Assembly (NCBI GenBank): GCA_937884485.1
Contig: CALGCG010000119.1
Span: 1-43,922 of the forward strand
DNA from: an uncultured Bacteroidales bacterium
GTDB lineage: Bacteria; Bacteroidota; Bacteroidia; Bacteroidales; P3
DNA length: 43,922 nucleotides
Direction of reading: 5' to 3'
The stretch's first letter is position 1. Each line of letters starts with the position of its first letter. This document shows positions 6,434-15,186 of this stretch, in pieces. The notes beneath the pieces are model-generated. The model did not search any database. It was not told the origin of the DNA and saw only the letters and a program-made list of their open reading frames with translations. A program made the position numbers and the translations under genes.

Positions 6434-9400
6434 ATGCAGCTGAGTAGGGAAGCGGTGAAGAGGATGGTGGGAACTGGCGGTGAGTACTCATTCGTCGGAG
6501 GTTCCGGGCAACAGGCTAACATGGCCGGCTATGCCTCGCTGTCGTTTGTGGAGGAGAACTACGTGTCGAAGGTGTTCTTCGCCCGGCTGTTCACCGTGTA
6601 TGATGCCAACGGAAATGCTGTCATACCTAATGATGCTGACACTGCCATTGATAACATCAAGGCGATGGTGGGGCTTTGGACTAATCAGTACCTGAGTGCG
6701 CTTGGGCAGAACAGCGAAGGGGGCGGCGGTGGGTCTTCGACGCTGGCGGGACTGCTGGATGTGGCGATACAATCGCCACAGACGGGACAGGTACTGATGT
6801 ATGACGAGACGACGGGGAAGTGGGTCAATGCGGCTGCGCCTGGCGGCGGTGGCGGCACGGTGACCAGTGTGGGCCTGACATCGCAGGCTACGGGGCTGAC
6901 GGTGACAGGCTCCACGATCACAACTAGCGGTGCCTTTGTGTTGTCGCTCGCCAGCGGGTATGCCATTCCAACAACGGCGAAGCAGCAGGTATGGGACAAT
7001 GCAGCCAGTGCCAGTCATACACACAGCAATAAGACTTCCGTGCTCGATAAGTTCACCGTCACTGGTGGCGTGCTCTATTTTAATAACTCTCAGGTTGCAA
7101 TGGCGGATGACCTTGATGACATGGCTACGATGACTTGGGTAGGGCAGCAGAGCTACGCTACGCAATCGTGGGTGACTACGGCTCTCAGCAACTACTACAC
7201 GAAGAGCGAGGCTGATGCGAAGTACATGACCATTGTGGCCTTTGAGAATCTTTTCCGTGCACTCGACAGCAGCAATCAGAAGGTGTCGCATCCTTACAGC
7301 TCGAGCGTGGCCAGCATCAAGGCGATGGTGGGGCTTTGGACTGAGCAGTACCTGAGTGCGCTTGGGCAGAACAGCAGCGGAGGTGGCGGCGGTGCTTCTA
7401 CGCTGGTGGGGCTGCTGGATGTGGCGATACAATCGCCACAGACGGGACAGGTGCTGATGTATGACGAGACGACGGGGAAGTGGGTGAATGCGGCTGCGCC
7501 TGGTGGCGGTGGCGGTACGGTGACAGCTGTCACGGCTGGGACTGGACTCAGCGGGGGGACTATTACTACCAGCGGCACTATTGCCATCAGTGATACATAC
7601 CTAGGATATATCGCACAAGGCACGACGGCCTACGGATGGGGTAATCATGCACTGGCAGGGTATCTGACGAGTGTGTCGTTTGGTGACTTGACAAGTCATC
7701 CGACTACGCTGGCAGGATATGGCATCACGGATGTAAAGTTTGGGACGCAGGGGGTGACATCTGTGCCAATCACGCTAGGTAGTACGACGAAGACTGTGCT
7801 AACTGCTGAAGTAGACCCGACCGTGCCGGCATGGGCTAAGGCGGCAAGCAAGCCCAGTTATTCATTCAGCGAGCTGACGAGTCATCCGGACACGCTGGCG
7901 GGGTATGGCATCACGGATGCCTATACGAAGAGCGAGGCTGACGCGAAGTACATGACCATCGTGGCCTTTGAGCGGCTGTTTAATGCTATGGCTGCTGACG
8001 GCAATACGAAGGTGTCGCATCCTTATAGCTCTGGCGTGGCCAGCATCAAGGCTATGGTGGGGCTTTGGACTGAGCAGTACATCTCTGCACTTGGACTGAA
8101 CAGCCAGGGGGGCGGAGGGGCTACTGCGCTGACTGACCTTGTGGATGTGGCGATAGCATCGCCACAGACGGGACAGGTGCTGATGTACGACGAGACGACC
8201 GGGAAGTGGGTCAATGGTGCCGGAAGTGGCGGCGGTGGTGGCACTGTGACCAGGGTGGCGATGACCGTGCCGACTGGGTTCAGCGTCAGCGGGACTCCGA
8301 TTACTTCGAGCGGGACACTGGCACTCAGCTTTGCCAGCGGCTACTCACTGCCCACCACCGCAGATCAGATAAACTGGGACTCGGCATATATTGCAAAGCA
8401 TACGCACAGCAACAAGTCGACACTTGACGGTATCACAGGCACGAAGGTGGATAACTGGGACAATGCCTACAACTGGGTGAACACAAACTCGGCTAATGTG
8501 GTGATGCAGTCCGACATCTCTGACATGGCCACTAAGACGTGGGTAGGTAATCAGGGATTCCAGACGGCTGGCGATGTTGGATCCTTGATGCAAAACTATG
8601 CCTACATCAGTAGCGGTGTCATCTATATCGGCAACAACAGCATCACTCCGCTGACGCAGCATCAGACCGTCAGCGGAACGTTCTGGGGAAGATCGTGGAC
8701 GAATGGTGGAATAGTGTCGGGCAACATTAGCAGCGCAGGCTACATCTTCATGTCGGGGAACCTGGTGATGAACGCGACGGGAGTGTCCGACAGCGGGCGT
8801 GGACTGATGATAGAAGGCTATGCTAACAGCGGAACGGAGCATCGCATCACGATGGGGCTACACGAAGCGAACAGTGCAGGATGGGTGTCGTCTGGCATCA
8901 CCTTGCAACTCGTCGTCGATACGTCGAACACCGTAGCACAGCGATACATCCGAGCATACGATGCCATCCGTATCGGTGACGGCATGCTGATGTGGGACTC
9001 GACGAACAATGCCTTCAAGGTGATCAAGGCCGACGGCACTGCTGCTAACCTCTATGCCACGGGTGGTGTGTCGGCATTAGGAATGAGTGCTGGTGCAAGC
9101 AGCATCGATGCGATGACATTCGGGACGCTGAACGTCACCAACACGCTGAAGGTTAAGAAGGGCAGCTACACCAACGACATCTACACCACCAGCTCAGGCA
9201 AGCTGTATATAGAAGGTAACGGCACTTGGATAGAAGGAGGCCTGACTGTCAATGACTCGGACGTGGAAATGAGCGGCGAGAGCAACCTGAACATGAACGG
9301 GAACAGGATATACCTCACGTCAGGCGTATATCTCTACACGGACGGCACCGATGTCAAGGTAAACATCAACGGAACGAATTACAAACTTTATAAAATCTGA
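6434..9400 (+). CDS. repetitive tail fibre protein, 988 aa
   Basis: This long fibre has an N-terminal anchor (about 1-70) followed by three copies of a module that starts at IKAMVGLWT, passes a glycine linker (GGGGG) and ends in DVAIxSPQTGQVLMYDETTG. The modules begin near residues 75, 295 and 535. Between them lie TVTSVG-type and SHTHSNK/HTHSNKS motifs typical of phage fibre collagen-like or beta-helical shafts. The C-terminal third is beta-rich and ends without a visible chaperone domain. It probably mediates host binding. The nearly identical modules could recombine to change fibre length. Each carries a DNA hairpin repeat in frame. Confidence 0.8.
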   Translation: MQLSREAVKRMVGTGGEYSFVGGSGQQANMAGYASLSFVEENYVSKVFFARLFTVYDANGNAVIPNDADTAIDNIKAMVGLWTNQYLSALGQNSEGGGGGSSTLAGLLDVAIQSPQTGQVLMYDETTGKWVNAAAPGGGGGTVTSVGLTSQATGLTVTGSTITTSGAFVLSLASGYAIPTTAKQQVWDNAASASHTHSNKTSVLDKFTVTGGVLYFNNSQVAMADDLDDMATMTWVGQQSYATQSWVTTALSNYYTKSEADAKYMTIVAFENLFRALDSSNQKVSHPYSSSVASIKAMVGLWTEQYLSALGQNSSGGGGGASTLVGLLDVAIQSPQTGQVLMYDETTGKWVNAAAPGGGGGTVTAVTAGTGLSGGTITTSGTIAISDTYLGYIAQGTTAYGWGNHALAGYLTSVSFGDLTSHPTTLAGYGITDVKFGTQGVTSVPITLGSTTKTVLTAEVDPTVPAWAKAASKPSYSFSELTSHPDTLAGYGITDAYTKSEADAKYMTIVAFERLFNAMAADGNTKVSHPYSSGVASIKAMVGLWTEQYISALGLNSQGGGGATALTDLVDVAIASPQTGQVLMYDETTGKWVNGAGSGGGGGTVTRVAMTVPTGFSVSGTPITSSGTLALSFASGYSLPTTADQINWDSAYIAKHTHSNKSTLDGITGTKVDNWDNAYNWVNTNSANVVMQSDISDMATKTWVGNQGFQTAGDVGSLMQNYAYISSGVIYIGNNSITPLTQHQTVSGTFWGRSWTNGGIVSGNISSAGYIFMSGNLVMNATGVSDSGRGLMIEGYANSGTEHRITMGLHEANSAGWVSSGITLQLVVDTSNTVAQRYIRAYDAIRIGDGMLMWDSTNNAFKVIKADGTAANLYATGGVSALGMSAGASSIDAMTFGTLNVTNTLKVKKGSYTNDIYTTSSGKLYIEGNGTWIEGGLTVNDSDVEMSGESNLNMNGNRIYLTSGVYLYTDGTDVKVNINGTNYKLYKI
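6653..8250 (+). repeat. three tandem fibre modules, each holding a hairpin-repeat copy
   Basis: DNA-level repeats of roughly 200 bp occur at about 6653-6865, 7313-7525 and 8040-8245. Each contains GTGGCGAT paired with ATCGCCAC and the tail AGACGGGAC, at 6761-6788 (loop ACA), 7421-7448 (loop ACA) and 8147-8174 (loop AGC). The reading frame through the hairpin gives VAI-x-SPQTGQ each time. Confidence 0.85.
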
Positions 9401-9405
9401 GAACT

Positions 9406-9666
9406 ATGACAAAAGTAAATTTCAAGCAAATCGTCCTGAAGGACATCGAGGGAAATGACGTGGTGGCTGACTTTTCAAAGCAGATCGGCAATCAGCTGTA
9501 CATGCAGGGTCAGAACATCGAAGAGTGTGAGCTGGGCAAGCACATCTACTTTGCAGACGGCGAGGTAGAGATTAATGAAAAAGACGTAGATGCCGTCAAG
9601 CGCATCATTGCGGGTTACAGCTATGTGGCACGTGAGGCTATCTGCGAGGCGATGAAAGGAGAGTAA
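9406..9666 (+). CDS. hypothetical protein, 86 aa
   Basis: It starts 6 nt after the fibre gene with a GAGAACTATG context. The product is a small soluble acidic protein with a beta-hairpin-like first half (VNFKQIVLKDIEGNDVVADF) and a helical end (DVDAVKRIIAGYSYVAREAI). Position right after the fibre fits a small fibre-assembly or tail-tip accessory protein, as often seen, but no family is recognised. Confidence 0.65.
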   Translation: MTKVNFKQIVLKDIEGNDVVADFSKQIGNQLYMQGQNIEECELGKHIYFADGEVEINEKDVDAVKRIIAGYSYVAREAICEAMKGE

Positions 9667-9670
9667 CGCT

Positions 9671-9904
9671 ATGGTAGCAATCATTCTTTCTGTCATAGCC
9701 ATCGTGATGAGCGGCGTGGGGATAGGCATCTCCATCAGCCGCCGTCGCGTGGTGAAAGAGGTCACGACCGTGATCAAGTATGCACCCGTGGAGCACCCAT
9801 TCACCTACGACGACGAAAAGAAGACGTATGTGCTCGACGGCAATCTGGAAACCACAGGCAGCATTGCCTGCCTGAAGAAAAAGGAGGTAGAAAATGGCAT
9901 ATAA
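9671..9904 (+). CDS. small membrane protein, 77 aa
   Basis: An N-terminal transmembrane helix (VAIILSVIAIVMSGVGIGIS, about residues 2-22) is followed by a basic stop-transfer (RRRVVKE) and a polar tail of about 45 residues. This is the plan of a small inner-membrane phage protein, for example a holin-like or fibre-associated protein. The C-terminus overlaps the start of the next gene by 11 nt. Confidence 0.6.
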   Translation: MVAIILSVIAIVMSGVGIGISISRRRVVKEVTTVIKYAPVEHPFTYDDEKKTYVLDGNLETTGSIACLKKKEVENGI

Positions 9905-11276
9905 CAATGGTATAGTCACCGCACCTGTCAGCGTCTACGACGTGCAGCGTGCTTTGTCGAACACCAGCCCGGATGTTAAGACGCTTTGTCTGGCTGATAA
10001 CGTCAACAAGTGGAGCAAGTGCAAGCCCGTGGAGCCGCGTCCGAGCGTGCCCGTGGTGAAGCCGCTGGTGCTGCCTGGGCCTGGCATTCCCGATCAGGAT
10101 ACATTTAAGACACTTGACGGCAACTGGGGTGTCGGAGTGTTTGACGACGATAACCTGCCCGTTTCCGGTCTCATTCCGCTGAGTGCGCTCACGCAGTATG
10201 GCAGCGACAGCTATCAGCAGGTGGCTGGGCTAAACGCTCACTACCAGTGGAAGCACATCAAGCCGTTGACCGTTGGTCGACTGACTGACTTTGCCAACTA
10301 CAACCACAACGCTATACCGTTCATCTATACGAACTGGCAGCAGAACATTGAGCTGTATAGCCAGCAGCGCATCATTGACTTCTACATCCCGTTCCTTGCG
10401 ACGGAGAATGACAAGTCACTCACGTTTGAGGACATGGCAGAATGGTCGTTCGGTGGTGTCTCGCTGGGTGACATGTATCTTTGTGCGGTATGGAACGGAA
10501 CGGGCAACATTGAGGACGTGGAGCCGATGGGCGAAGCCTTCAGCGCAGAAAGCATCGCAGAGTGCGTAGGTACTGACGGCATCGACATGCACATTCCCAT
10601 TGAGGCTGACGACCTGGCAAGCGGCAACACATGGGACTTGTATTTCTGCCTGGTCGCATTTGCATCCGGCGCACAGCACACATGGTCGAACGTGGTCGGG
10701 TTCCTGCCTCTTCCAACGGGCAATATGCTCTACGACCACATTCAGATCAAGGCTCACTTGCAGTCGATATTTGCCACGATGACACTCGTCGGCATCGGTG
10801 CTGTGAGAGGTCTTGGCTCGCAGAGTCTCAACACGTTCGACTTCAGGCAAGAGTCAGCCAGCTATTGGTCGACGCTGCTTGCAGATCCGTCATTATACGA
10901 TGTCTACGGGCAGGAAACGCCTCGTACATGTGTGGCACCTGACGGAAACGGCGTGGTGCTGAAGCTCACGGCAGTCGTAGGCAACGTGAACGTGCCTAAT
11001 ATATCGGCAGCACTCGTCACCATGCGACTCAACACAGGAACGTCGATCTCAGCCGTGGCGCAAATTGTAGGCCCTAACAGCAACTGCCAGGATCACCCGT
11101 CGACAAGTGTGACACCGTTTACCTTGCAAGCTGGGCAGACTTATACATTCTATGTTGCTGCTCTCGATGTGGTGGCTGATGCCATCAACGAGGTACAGCT
11201 GAGTATGAGCGTATCGGGACATGTGCAGGAAGGCATGCAGGCAGCTACACCCTGGATGATCGTACACACTAGTTAA
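9894..11276 (+). CDS. putative tail-tip or receptor-binding protein, 460 aa
   Basis: A 460-aa soluble protein with a proline/valine-rich linker near residues 45-65 (VEPRPSVPVVKPLVLPGPG) and otherwise beta-rich sequence with many aromatic residues. The C-terminal third has alternating Ser/Thr/Val strands (SISAVAQIVGP, QTYTFYVAALDVVADAI). It lies between the fibre cluster and the lysis genes, where accessory fibres and receptor-binding proteins are commonly found in Bacteroidales phages. No catalytic motif is visible, and the name is inferred from context. Confidence 0.5.
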   Translation: MAYNNGIVTAPVSVYDVQRALSNTSPDVKTLCLADNVNKWSKCKPVEPRPSVPVVKPLVLPGPGIPDQDTFKTLDGNWGVGVFDDDNLPVSGLIPLSALTQYGSDSYQQVAGLNAHYQWKHIKPLTVGRLTDFANYNHNAIPFIYTNWQQNIELYSQQRIIDFYIPFLATENDKSLTFEDMAEWSFGGVSLGDMYLCAVWNGTGNIEDVEPMGEAFSAESIAECVGTDGIDMHIPIEADDLASGNTWDLYFCLVAFASGAQHTWSNVVGFLPLPTGNMLYDHIQIKAHLQSIFATMTLVGIGAVRGLGSQSLNTFDFRQESASYWSTLLADPSLYDVYGQETPRTCVAPDGNGVVLKLTAVVGNVNVPNISAALVTMRLNTGTSISAVAQIVGPNSNCQDHPSTSVTPFTLQAGQTYTFYVAALDVVADAINEVQLSMSVSGHVQEGMQAATPWMIVHTS

Positions 11277-11291
11277 AAACACAATAAGGAA

Positions 11292-11762
11292 ATGGACATA
11301 TCATTTGAAGCAATTATCAGCATCATCGGCTTGCTAGCAGGCGGTGGCGGCATCGGTGGGTGGTTCACCTACCGATACCAGAAGCGTAAAGAGAAGGCTG
11401 AGGCAGAGCAAAGCGAGGCATCTGCTGCAAAAGAGGTGCAGGATGTCTATCAGCAACTTATCAACGATGTCAAGGCTGACCGAGAAGAACAGAAGGCCTA
11501 CATCCAGGAACTGAAGGAAGACCGCAAGCATCTGCGTGAAGAGCGCGACGACCTGCGCAAGCATCAGGACGATTTGGATGAGAAGGTGAGACAACTGCAA
11601 CGTGAAGTGGCCAGGAACGGCAGAATGGTGGAGATGATGCGCCCTTTCCTCTGTTATCGGGCAGGGTGTGCTATAAGAGTGCTCGCTCAAATCTCGGATA
11701 GCGAGGCGACTGATGTGTCACAGCCGAAGGACATCGAGCCGCTCAGTATGAAAGACCTTTGA
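11292..11762 (+). CDS. membrane-anchored coiled-coil protein (holin/spanin-like), 156 aa
   Basis: An N-terminal hydrophobic segment (about 5-28, ISIIGLLAGGGGIGGWFTY) is followed by a basic patch (RYQKRKEK) and a long charged coiled coil (about 32-110, with DREEQKAYIQELKEDRKHLR). The tail has the motif VEMMRPFLCYRAGC. Its stop lies 11 nt before the endolysin ATG. One TM helix plus coiled coil is the typical plan of an inner-membrane spanin (Rz-like) or the Bacteroidales holin-like protein. The MRPFLCxxxxC motif recurs in the early protein at 33501. Confidence 0.65.
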   Translation: MDISFEAIISIIGLLAGGGGIGGWFTYRYQKRKEKAEAEQSEASAAKEVQDVYQQLINDVKADREEQKAYIQELKEDRKHLREERDDLRKHQDDLDEKVRQLQREVARNGRMVEMMRPFLCYRAGCAIRVLAQISDSEATDVSQPKDIEPLSMKDL

Positions 11763-11773
11763 ATTGTACGACT

Positions 11774-12403
11774 ATGACATATAAAAGAGGATCACGCGGA
11801 GAAGGCGTTAAGAAGATACAGCGGGCATTACACCTCTACCCTGACGGGATATTCGGACCACTGACCGAGGAGGCTGTCAGGGCTTTTCAGGCTGAAAACG
11901 GGCTGAAGGTTGACGGTGTGGTTGGTGACAAGACGCTGGCAAAGATGGGGATTGCGATACAATCGCAATATACTGGACCGAAAAAGACGAAAAGGAAGGT
12001 GACTGAGATCATCGTTCATTGCACGGCTACGCCGGAGGGAAGGGATTGCTCAGTGGCCGAGATACGCAAATGGCACAAGGCGCGTGGATTCTCAGACATT
12101 GGGTATCATTATGTGGTGCACTTGGACGGAAGGATTGAGCCTGGACGTGACGTGGACATCAGCGGTGCACACTGCACCGGGCATAACGCATGCTCGATAG
12201 GTGTGTGCTACGTGGGAGGCTGTGCCAACGACGGCAAGCTCACGCCGAAAGACACGAGGACGGCACGACAGAAGGACGCACTCGTCAAACTGCTGAAAAT
12301 GCTCAAGGCAGTATATCCAGGCGTGAAGATATACGGGCATCGTGATTTTGCCCGCAAGGCATGCCCGAGTTTCGATGCGACATCGGAGTATCGCGGTTTA
12401 TAA
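11774..12403 (+). CDS. endolysin: peptidoglycan-binding domain plus N-acetylmuramoyl-L-alanine amidase
   Basis: I set the start at ATG 11774, since the upstream TTG would overlap the previous gene. Residues about 5-58 form a PG_binding_1 domain (GEGVKKIQRALH, DGIFGPLTEEAVRAFQ, DGVVGDKTLAKMG). A linker of about 15 residues leads to a type 2 amidase (PGRP/T7-lysozyme-like) domain with likely zinc ligands H82 (IIVHCTAT), H189 (YGHRDF) and C197 (ACPSFD), plus GYHYVVHLDG. It cuts the amide bond between muramic acid and the stem peptide for host lysis. The linker (IAIQSQYTG) is encoded by a hairpin-repeat copy. A terminator follows at 12486. Confidence 0.92.
   Translation: MTYKRGSRGEGVKKIQRALHLYPDGIFGPLTEEAVRAFQAENGLKVDGVVGDKTLAKMGIAIQSQYTGPKKTKRKVTEIIVHCTATPEGRDCSVAEIRKWHKARGFSDIGYHYVVHLDGRIEPGRDVDISGAHCTGHNACSIGVCYVGGCANDGKLTPKDTRTARQKDALVKLLKMLKAVYPGVKIYGHRDFARKACPSFDATSEYRGL
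11951..11978 (+). repeat. hairpin repeat inside the endolysin linker
   Basis: Stem ATTGCGAT/ATCGCAAT, loop ACA, tail ATACTGGAC. It is read in frame as IAIQSQYTG, the interdomain linker of the endolysin, in the same reading frame as the copies in the tail fibre. Confidence 0.85.
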
Positions 12404-12485
12404 CAGTTTTTAATGATTTAACGATTTATTGATTTAGCATCTTTTTATCAAATGTTAGGTTTAGTTAGTTATGAGTTTTTTTTGT

Positions 12486-12511
12486 GGGGAGCAGCGGCTC
12501 CCCTTTTTTTT
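12486..12511 (+). terminator. rho-independent terminator after the lysis genes
   Basis: Perfect 7-bp stem GGGGAGC/GCTCCCC with loop AGCG followed by eight T residues. It is preceded by another T-run, so it could work in both directions. It separates the tail/lysis block from the head block. Confidence 0.88.
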
Positions 12512-12536
12512 GCAATGACATTGCAACATACTGGAC
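12510..12536 (+). repeat. hairpin repeat between lysis and portal genes
   Basis: Stem TTGCAAT/ATTGCAA with loop GAC and tail CATACTGGAC. The stem has changed at a paired position compared with TTGCGAT/ATCGCAA and pairing is kept. It is followed directly by a GGTAAACC motif at 12537. Confidence 0.85.
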
Positions 12537-12597
12537 GGTAAACCATATACGTGGTTTTGAGGGAAGGGAAAAGACATATATAAAAACAAGAAAGAGC

Positions 12598-13944
12598 ATG
12601 GATAACTTTTTTAAGACATTGTTTCAGAAACGAGACGTAGGAGGCGTGCAGACAGGAGTGCCTTCGACGACTGCCCCTGATGATCCGTCGAACAAGCCTG
12701 CTACAGGCGGTTCGTTCGACGAGAAGATTATCAGGGTGAGGTCGCAGGAGCTGGCTCTGACCGTCTCGGCTGTCTACCGTGCCGTCGAACTCAGGGCTAA
12801 GACTGAGGCTCAGTTTGCCATCCAGTACCAGAAGATGAACCCCGGAGGAGGAAACTTTGTGCCTGCCATGTGGGGTGACGGAAGGGAGCTGAACTACCTG
12901 CTACAGATAGAGCCCAATCCCATCACGTCGGCGGCAAGCCTCATTGAGCAGGTAGTCATCCGACGTCTGATGATGGGCAATGCGTTTGTGTATATAGAAC
13001 GCAGCCGCGAGACCGACATGCCCGTGGCCCTATGGCTGGCAGAGTGTGGAGGCTATAACCAGGTAACCGGAACATACGCTCTGACATACCTGAGCGACAC
13101 GGGCGAACGTTTCCGTGTGGATGCTCCCAAGCGCGACGTGCTGCACTTTCCAAACACATACAGGCGTTATGACGGATTCTGGGGTATCTCGACCTTGCAG
13201 TATGCTTACGACACGCTGTCGCTGGTCAAGACTGAGACCAACCAGAGCCTTGAGACGGCTGCCAAGGGGGGCCGTATGAAGCTGATCATCGGTGAGGAGA
13301 AGCCAGCCAACGGCATCGGCACACTGGCATACGGAATGATGAACAAAGACCAGATTGACAAGTATGCAGCCGAGATCAATGACAAGGTATATCAGCAGGA
13401 CGTGGTTGGAATCAGAGGTCTCTCGACGCTTCACAACATCAGTATGACCGCGCAGGACATGCAGCTGATGGAGCACATGAACATGGGCATGGATGACGTG
13501 GCTAGGTTTTTTGGCACTCCCAGGCCGATGCTTATGCTTGACACCAACTCACACTATACGACGTATGTCAATGCGCGTATGGAGTTCTACACCAACACCG
13601 TGCAGGCAGACATACTGGAGATGGAACAAGAGCTGAACCGCAAGCTGCTGGCGCGTGGTGACTTCGGCAAGCGTCGCATCCACATGTGTGAGCAGCCTAT
13701 CATGAGGCTCGACCGTGAAGCACAGGCAAAGGTCGACCAGCTGATGTTGCAGACAGGCGCGGCTACGGTAAACGAGATTCGTGCGCAGTATGACAGGCCG
13801 AGCGTGGAAGGTGGTGACACGATATATCTGAGTACTAACCTGGCAGTGCTAGGAAGTGAAAAGCTGAGTGGCGGGACTCCTGCGGCTAAACCGCAGGACA
13901 CAGTTAGCGGCGGCGAGGGTGCCGAGGAAGGAGCAGAGGCATGA
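12598..13944 (+). CDS. phage portal protein (HK97-type), 448 aa
   Basis: I chose ATG 12598 (MDNFFKTLFQKRD); the longer frame has no plausible start and runs into the terminator. The N-terminal motifs TVSAVYRAVELRAKTEAQ and LLQIEPNPITSAASLIEQVV, then the region GFWGISTLQYAYDTLSLV, and the stem-like helix MEHMNMGMDDVARFFGTPRPML are characteristic of HK97-family portals. The dodecameric portal ring is the DNA entry channel and joins head to tail. The C-terminus is Gly/Glu-rich (GGEGAEEGAEA). It overlaps the connector gene by 4 nt. Unusually, no terminase precedes it; the lysis genes do. Confidence 0.92.
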   Translation: MDNFFKTLFQKRDVGGVQTGVPSTTAPDDPSNKPATGGSFDEKIIRVRSQELALTVSAVYRAVELRAKTEAQFAIQYQKMNPGGGNFVPAMWGDGRELNYLLQIEPNPITSAASLIEQVVIRRLMMGNAFVYIERSRETDMPVALWLAECGGYNQVTGTYALTYLSDTGERFRVDAPKRDVLHFPNTYRRYDGFWGISTLQYAYDTLSLVKTETNQSLETAAKGGRMKLIIGEEKPANGIGTLAYGMMNKDQIDKYAAEINDKVYQQDVVGIRGLSTLHNISMTAQDMQLMEHMNMGMDDVARFFGTPRPMLMLDTNSHYTTYVNARMEFYTNTVQADILEMEQELNRKLLARGDFGKRRIHMCEQPIMRLDREAQAKVDQLMLQTGAATVNEIRAQYDRPSVEGGDTIYLSTNLAVLGSEKLSGGTPAAKPQDTVSGGEGAEEGAEA

Positions 13945-14813
13945 AATGGCTGACACTGGAATATATAAAGATGCACTCGCGCATCGACTTCAATGTCAGT
14001 GACGCGATACTCGAAGTGTACGGAAACGCTGCTGAGGATGTGGTGCTCAATATATGCAACACCAGCTATGACGCAATGGTGGCTGAATATGGCGACGTGC
14101 CGGCACCAATTATGGTCGCATCGCTTCAGCTCGTGGAACTCAGTTACACGCAGCGCAGCCCTGTGACGCAGGCAAACCTCTCGATCGTGCCTTATTCGTT
14201 TGACTTGCTTGTCAAGCCTTATATGAAGCTGACCAGCGGTGGCGGCATGCAGGCAGGAGCTCTCTACGACCGTGATGAGCAACGTTACAAGTTCGGTCAG
14301 ACTGGAAGCGAGATTCAGGCTTTGCTCAACAAGGCTGCTGATCTGCCAACACGCGAGGAACTTGATGCCATGCTTGACGAGAAGCAGGACAAGCCTAAGC
14401 CGTACTTTGTGCTTGTCAATGACGGAGGCAATTACCTTGGATTCGTACATGACGGAATGACTGTTCTCGTAGGAAGACCTTACGCAAACACGGCTGTTCA
14501 AATTTGGGACGTAGACGAAAATGACTGGGGTGTTCCGTTCAATAGTCAAGCACCTGCATTAAATCCCGACGGGTGTACAGATGAGAGTATCGGTGAGGAT
14601 ATAGGGGTAAGTCTTACCGACGGATTGTTGGTCTACAGTAATGTCACAGGTTATGTTATCGAGGAAGATTTCACTATCGGAAAAGTAATTGCTTGCAGCT
14701 CACAGGATATGGTGTGCGAAATTTTGTACCTCGAGAAAGTTGTGGACGGATGGTATTTTATCATTCCAAAAGGCCAACACCCGGAAATAGGAAGGATTCG
14801 TAATTTCGTATAG
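13941..14813 (+). CDS. head-tail connector fused to a C-terminal beta-rich domain, 290 aa
   Basis: Residues about 1-95 match the gp6-like head-tail connector plan: helical, with YIKMHSRIDFNVSDAILEVY, a pattern common for adaptor proteins. Then comes a short trimerisation-like stretch (QTGSEIQALLNKAADLPTRE), and after about residue 150 a beta-rich domain (YFVLVNDGGNYLGFVHDG to VIEEDFTIGKVIACSS) that resembles small decoration-type domains. The linker stretch has a close relative at the N-terminus of the DGR target (QTGDEVQAILNKGEQLPSIE). Connectors are normally about 100 residues, so this gene is a fusion. Confidence 0.7.
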   Translation: MKWLTLEYIKMHSRIDFNVSDAILEVYGNAAEDVVLNICNTSYDAMVAEYGDVPAPIMVASLQLVELSYTQRSPVTQANLSIVPYSFDLLVKPYMKLTSGGGMQAGALYDRDEQRYKFGQTGSEIQALLNKAADLPTREELDAMLDEKQDKPKPYFVLVNDGGNYLGFVHDGMTVLVGRPYANTAVQIWDVDENDWGVPFNSQAPALNPDGCTDESIGEDIGVSLTDGLLVYSNVTGYVIEEDFTIGKVIACSSQDMVCEILYLEKVVDGWYFIIPKGQHPEIGRIRNFV

Positions 14814-14816
14814 ATC

Positions 14817-15158
14817 ATGACAGGATATGCAAGCGGACTGCGCGACAAGCGCGTGAAGATACTCAACCGCACAGACGGGACTGCCGGTACGTATGGGCAG
14901 GATTCGGGCGGAGTGGAATGGACTGAAGATGCAGAGGTGTGGGCATCAGTCGAGTTTGTGCGCGGCAAACGTGCGATGAACGAAGGTGCACTCGATGTGT
15001 ATGCAGTCGAGATGGTGAGGATGAACTGGAATGACATCGTGAACGTGCGTTCCCGCATCGTCTACGGAGAGAACACCTACCAGATACTTGGTGACACATT
15101 CCACAGCGACAAGCAGATGAACATCATCCAGTTTCACATGCAGATGATTATAGAATGA
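14817..15158 (+). CDS. head closure / head-tail joining protein, 113 aa
   Basis: This 113-aa protein has the SPP1 gp16-like (phage head-tail joining) pattern: DKRVKILNRTDGT near the start, a central WASVEFVRGKRAMNEGALD, and the beta strands RIVYGENTYQILGDTFH. It caps the connector and receives the tail. It starts 4 nt after the connector gene and is followed by the DGR target, so head and DGR genes share a transcript. Confidence 0.85.
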   Translation: MTGYASGLRDKRVKILNRTDGTAGTYGQDSGGVEWTEDAEVWASVEFVRGKRAMNEGALDVYAVEMVRMNWNDIVNVRSRIVYGENTYQILGDTFHSDKQMNIIQFHMQMIIE

Positions 15159-15186
15159 ATTATTAACCATAAACAAAAAGAAGATC

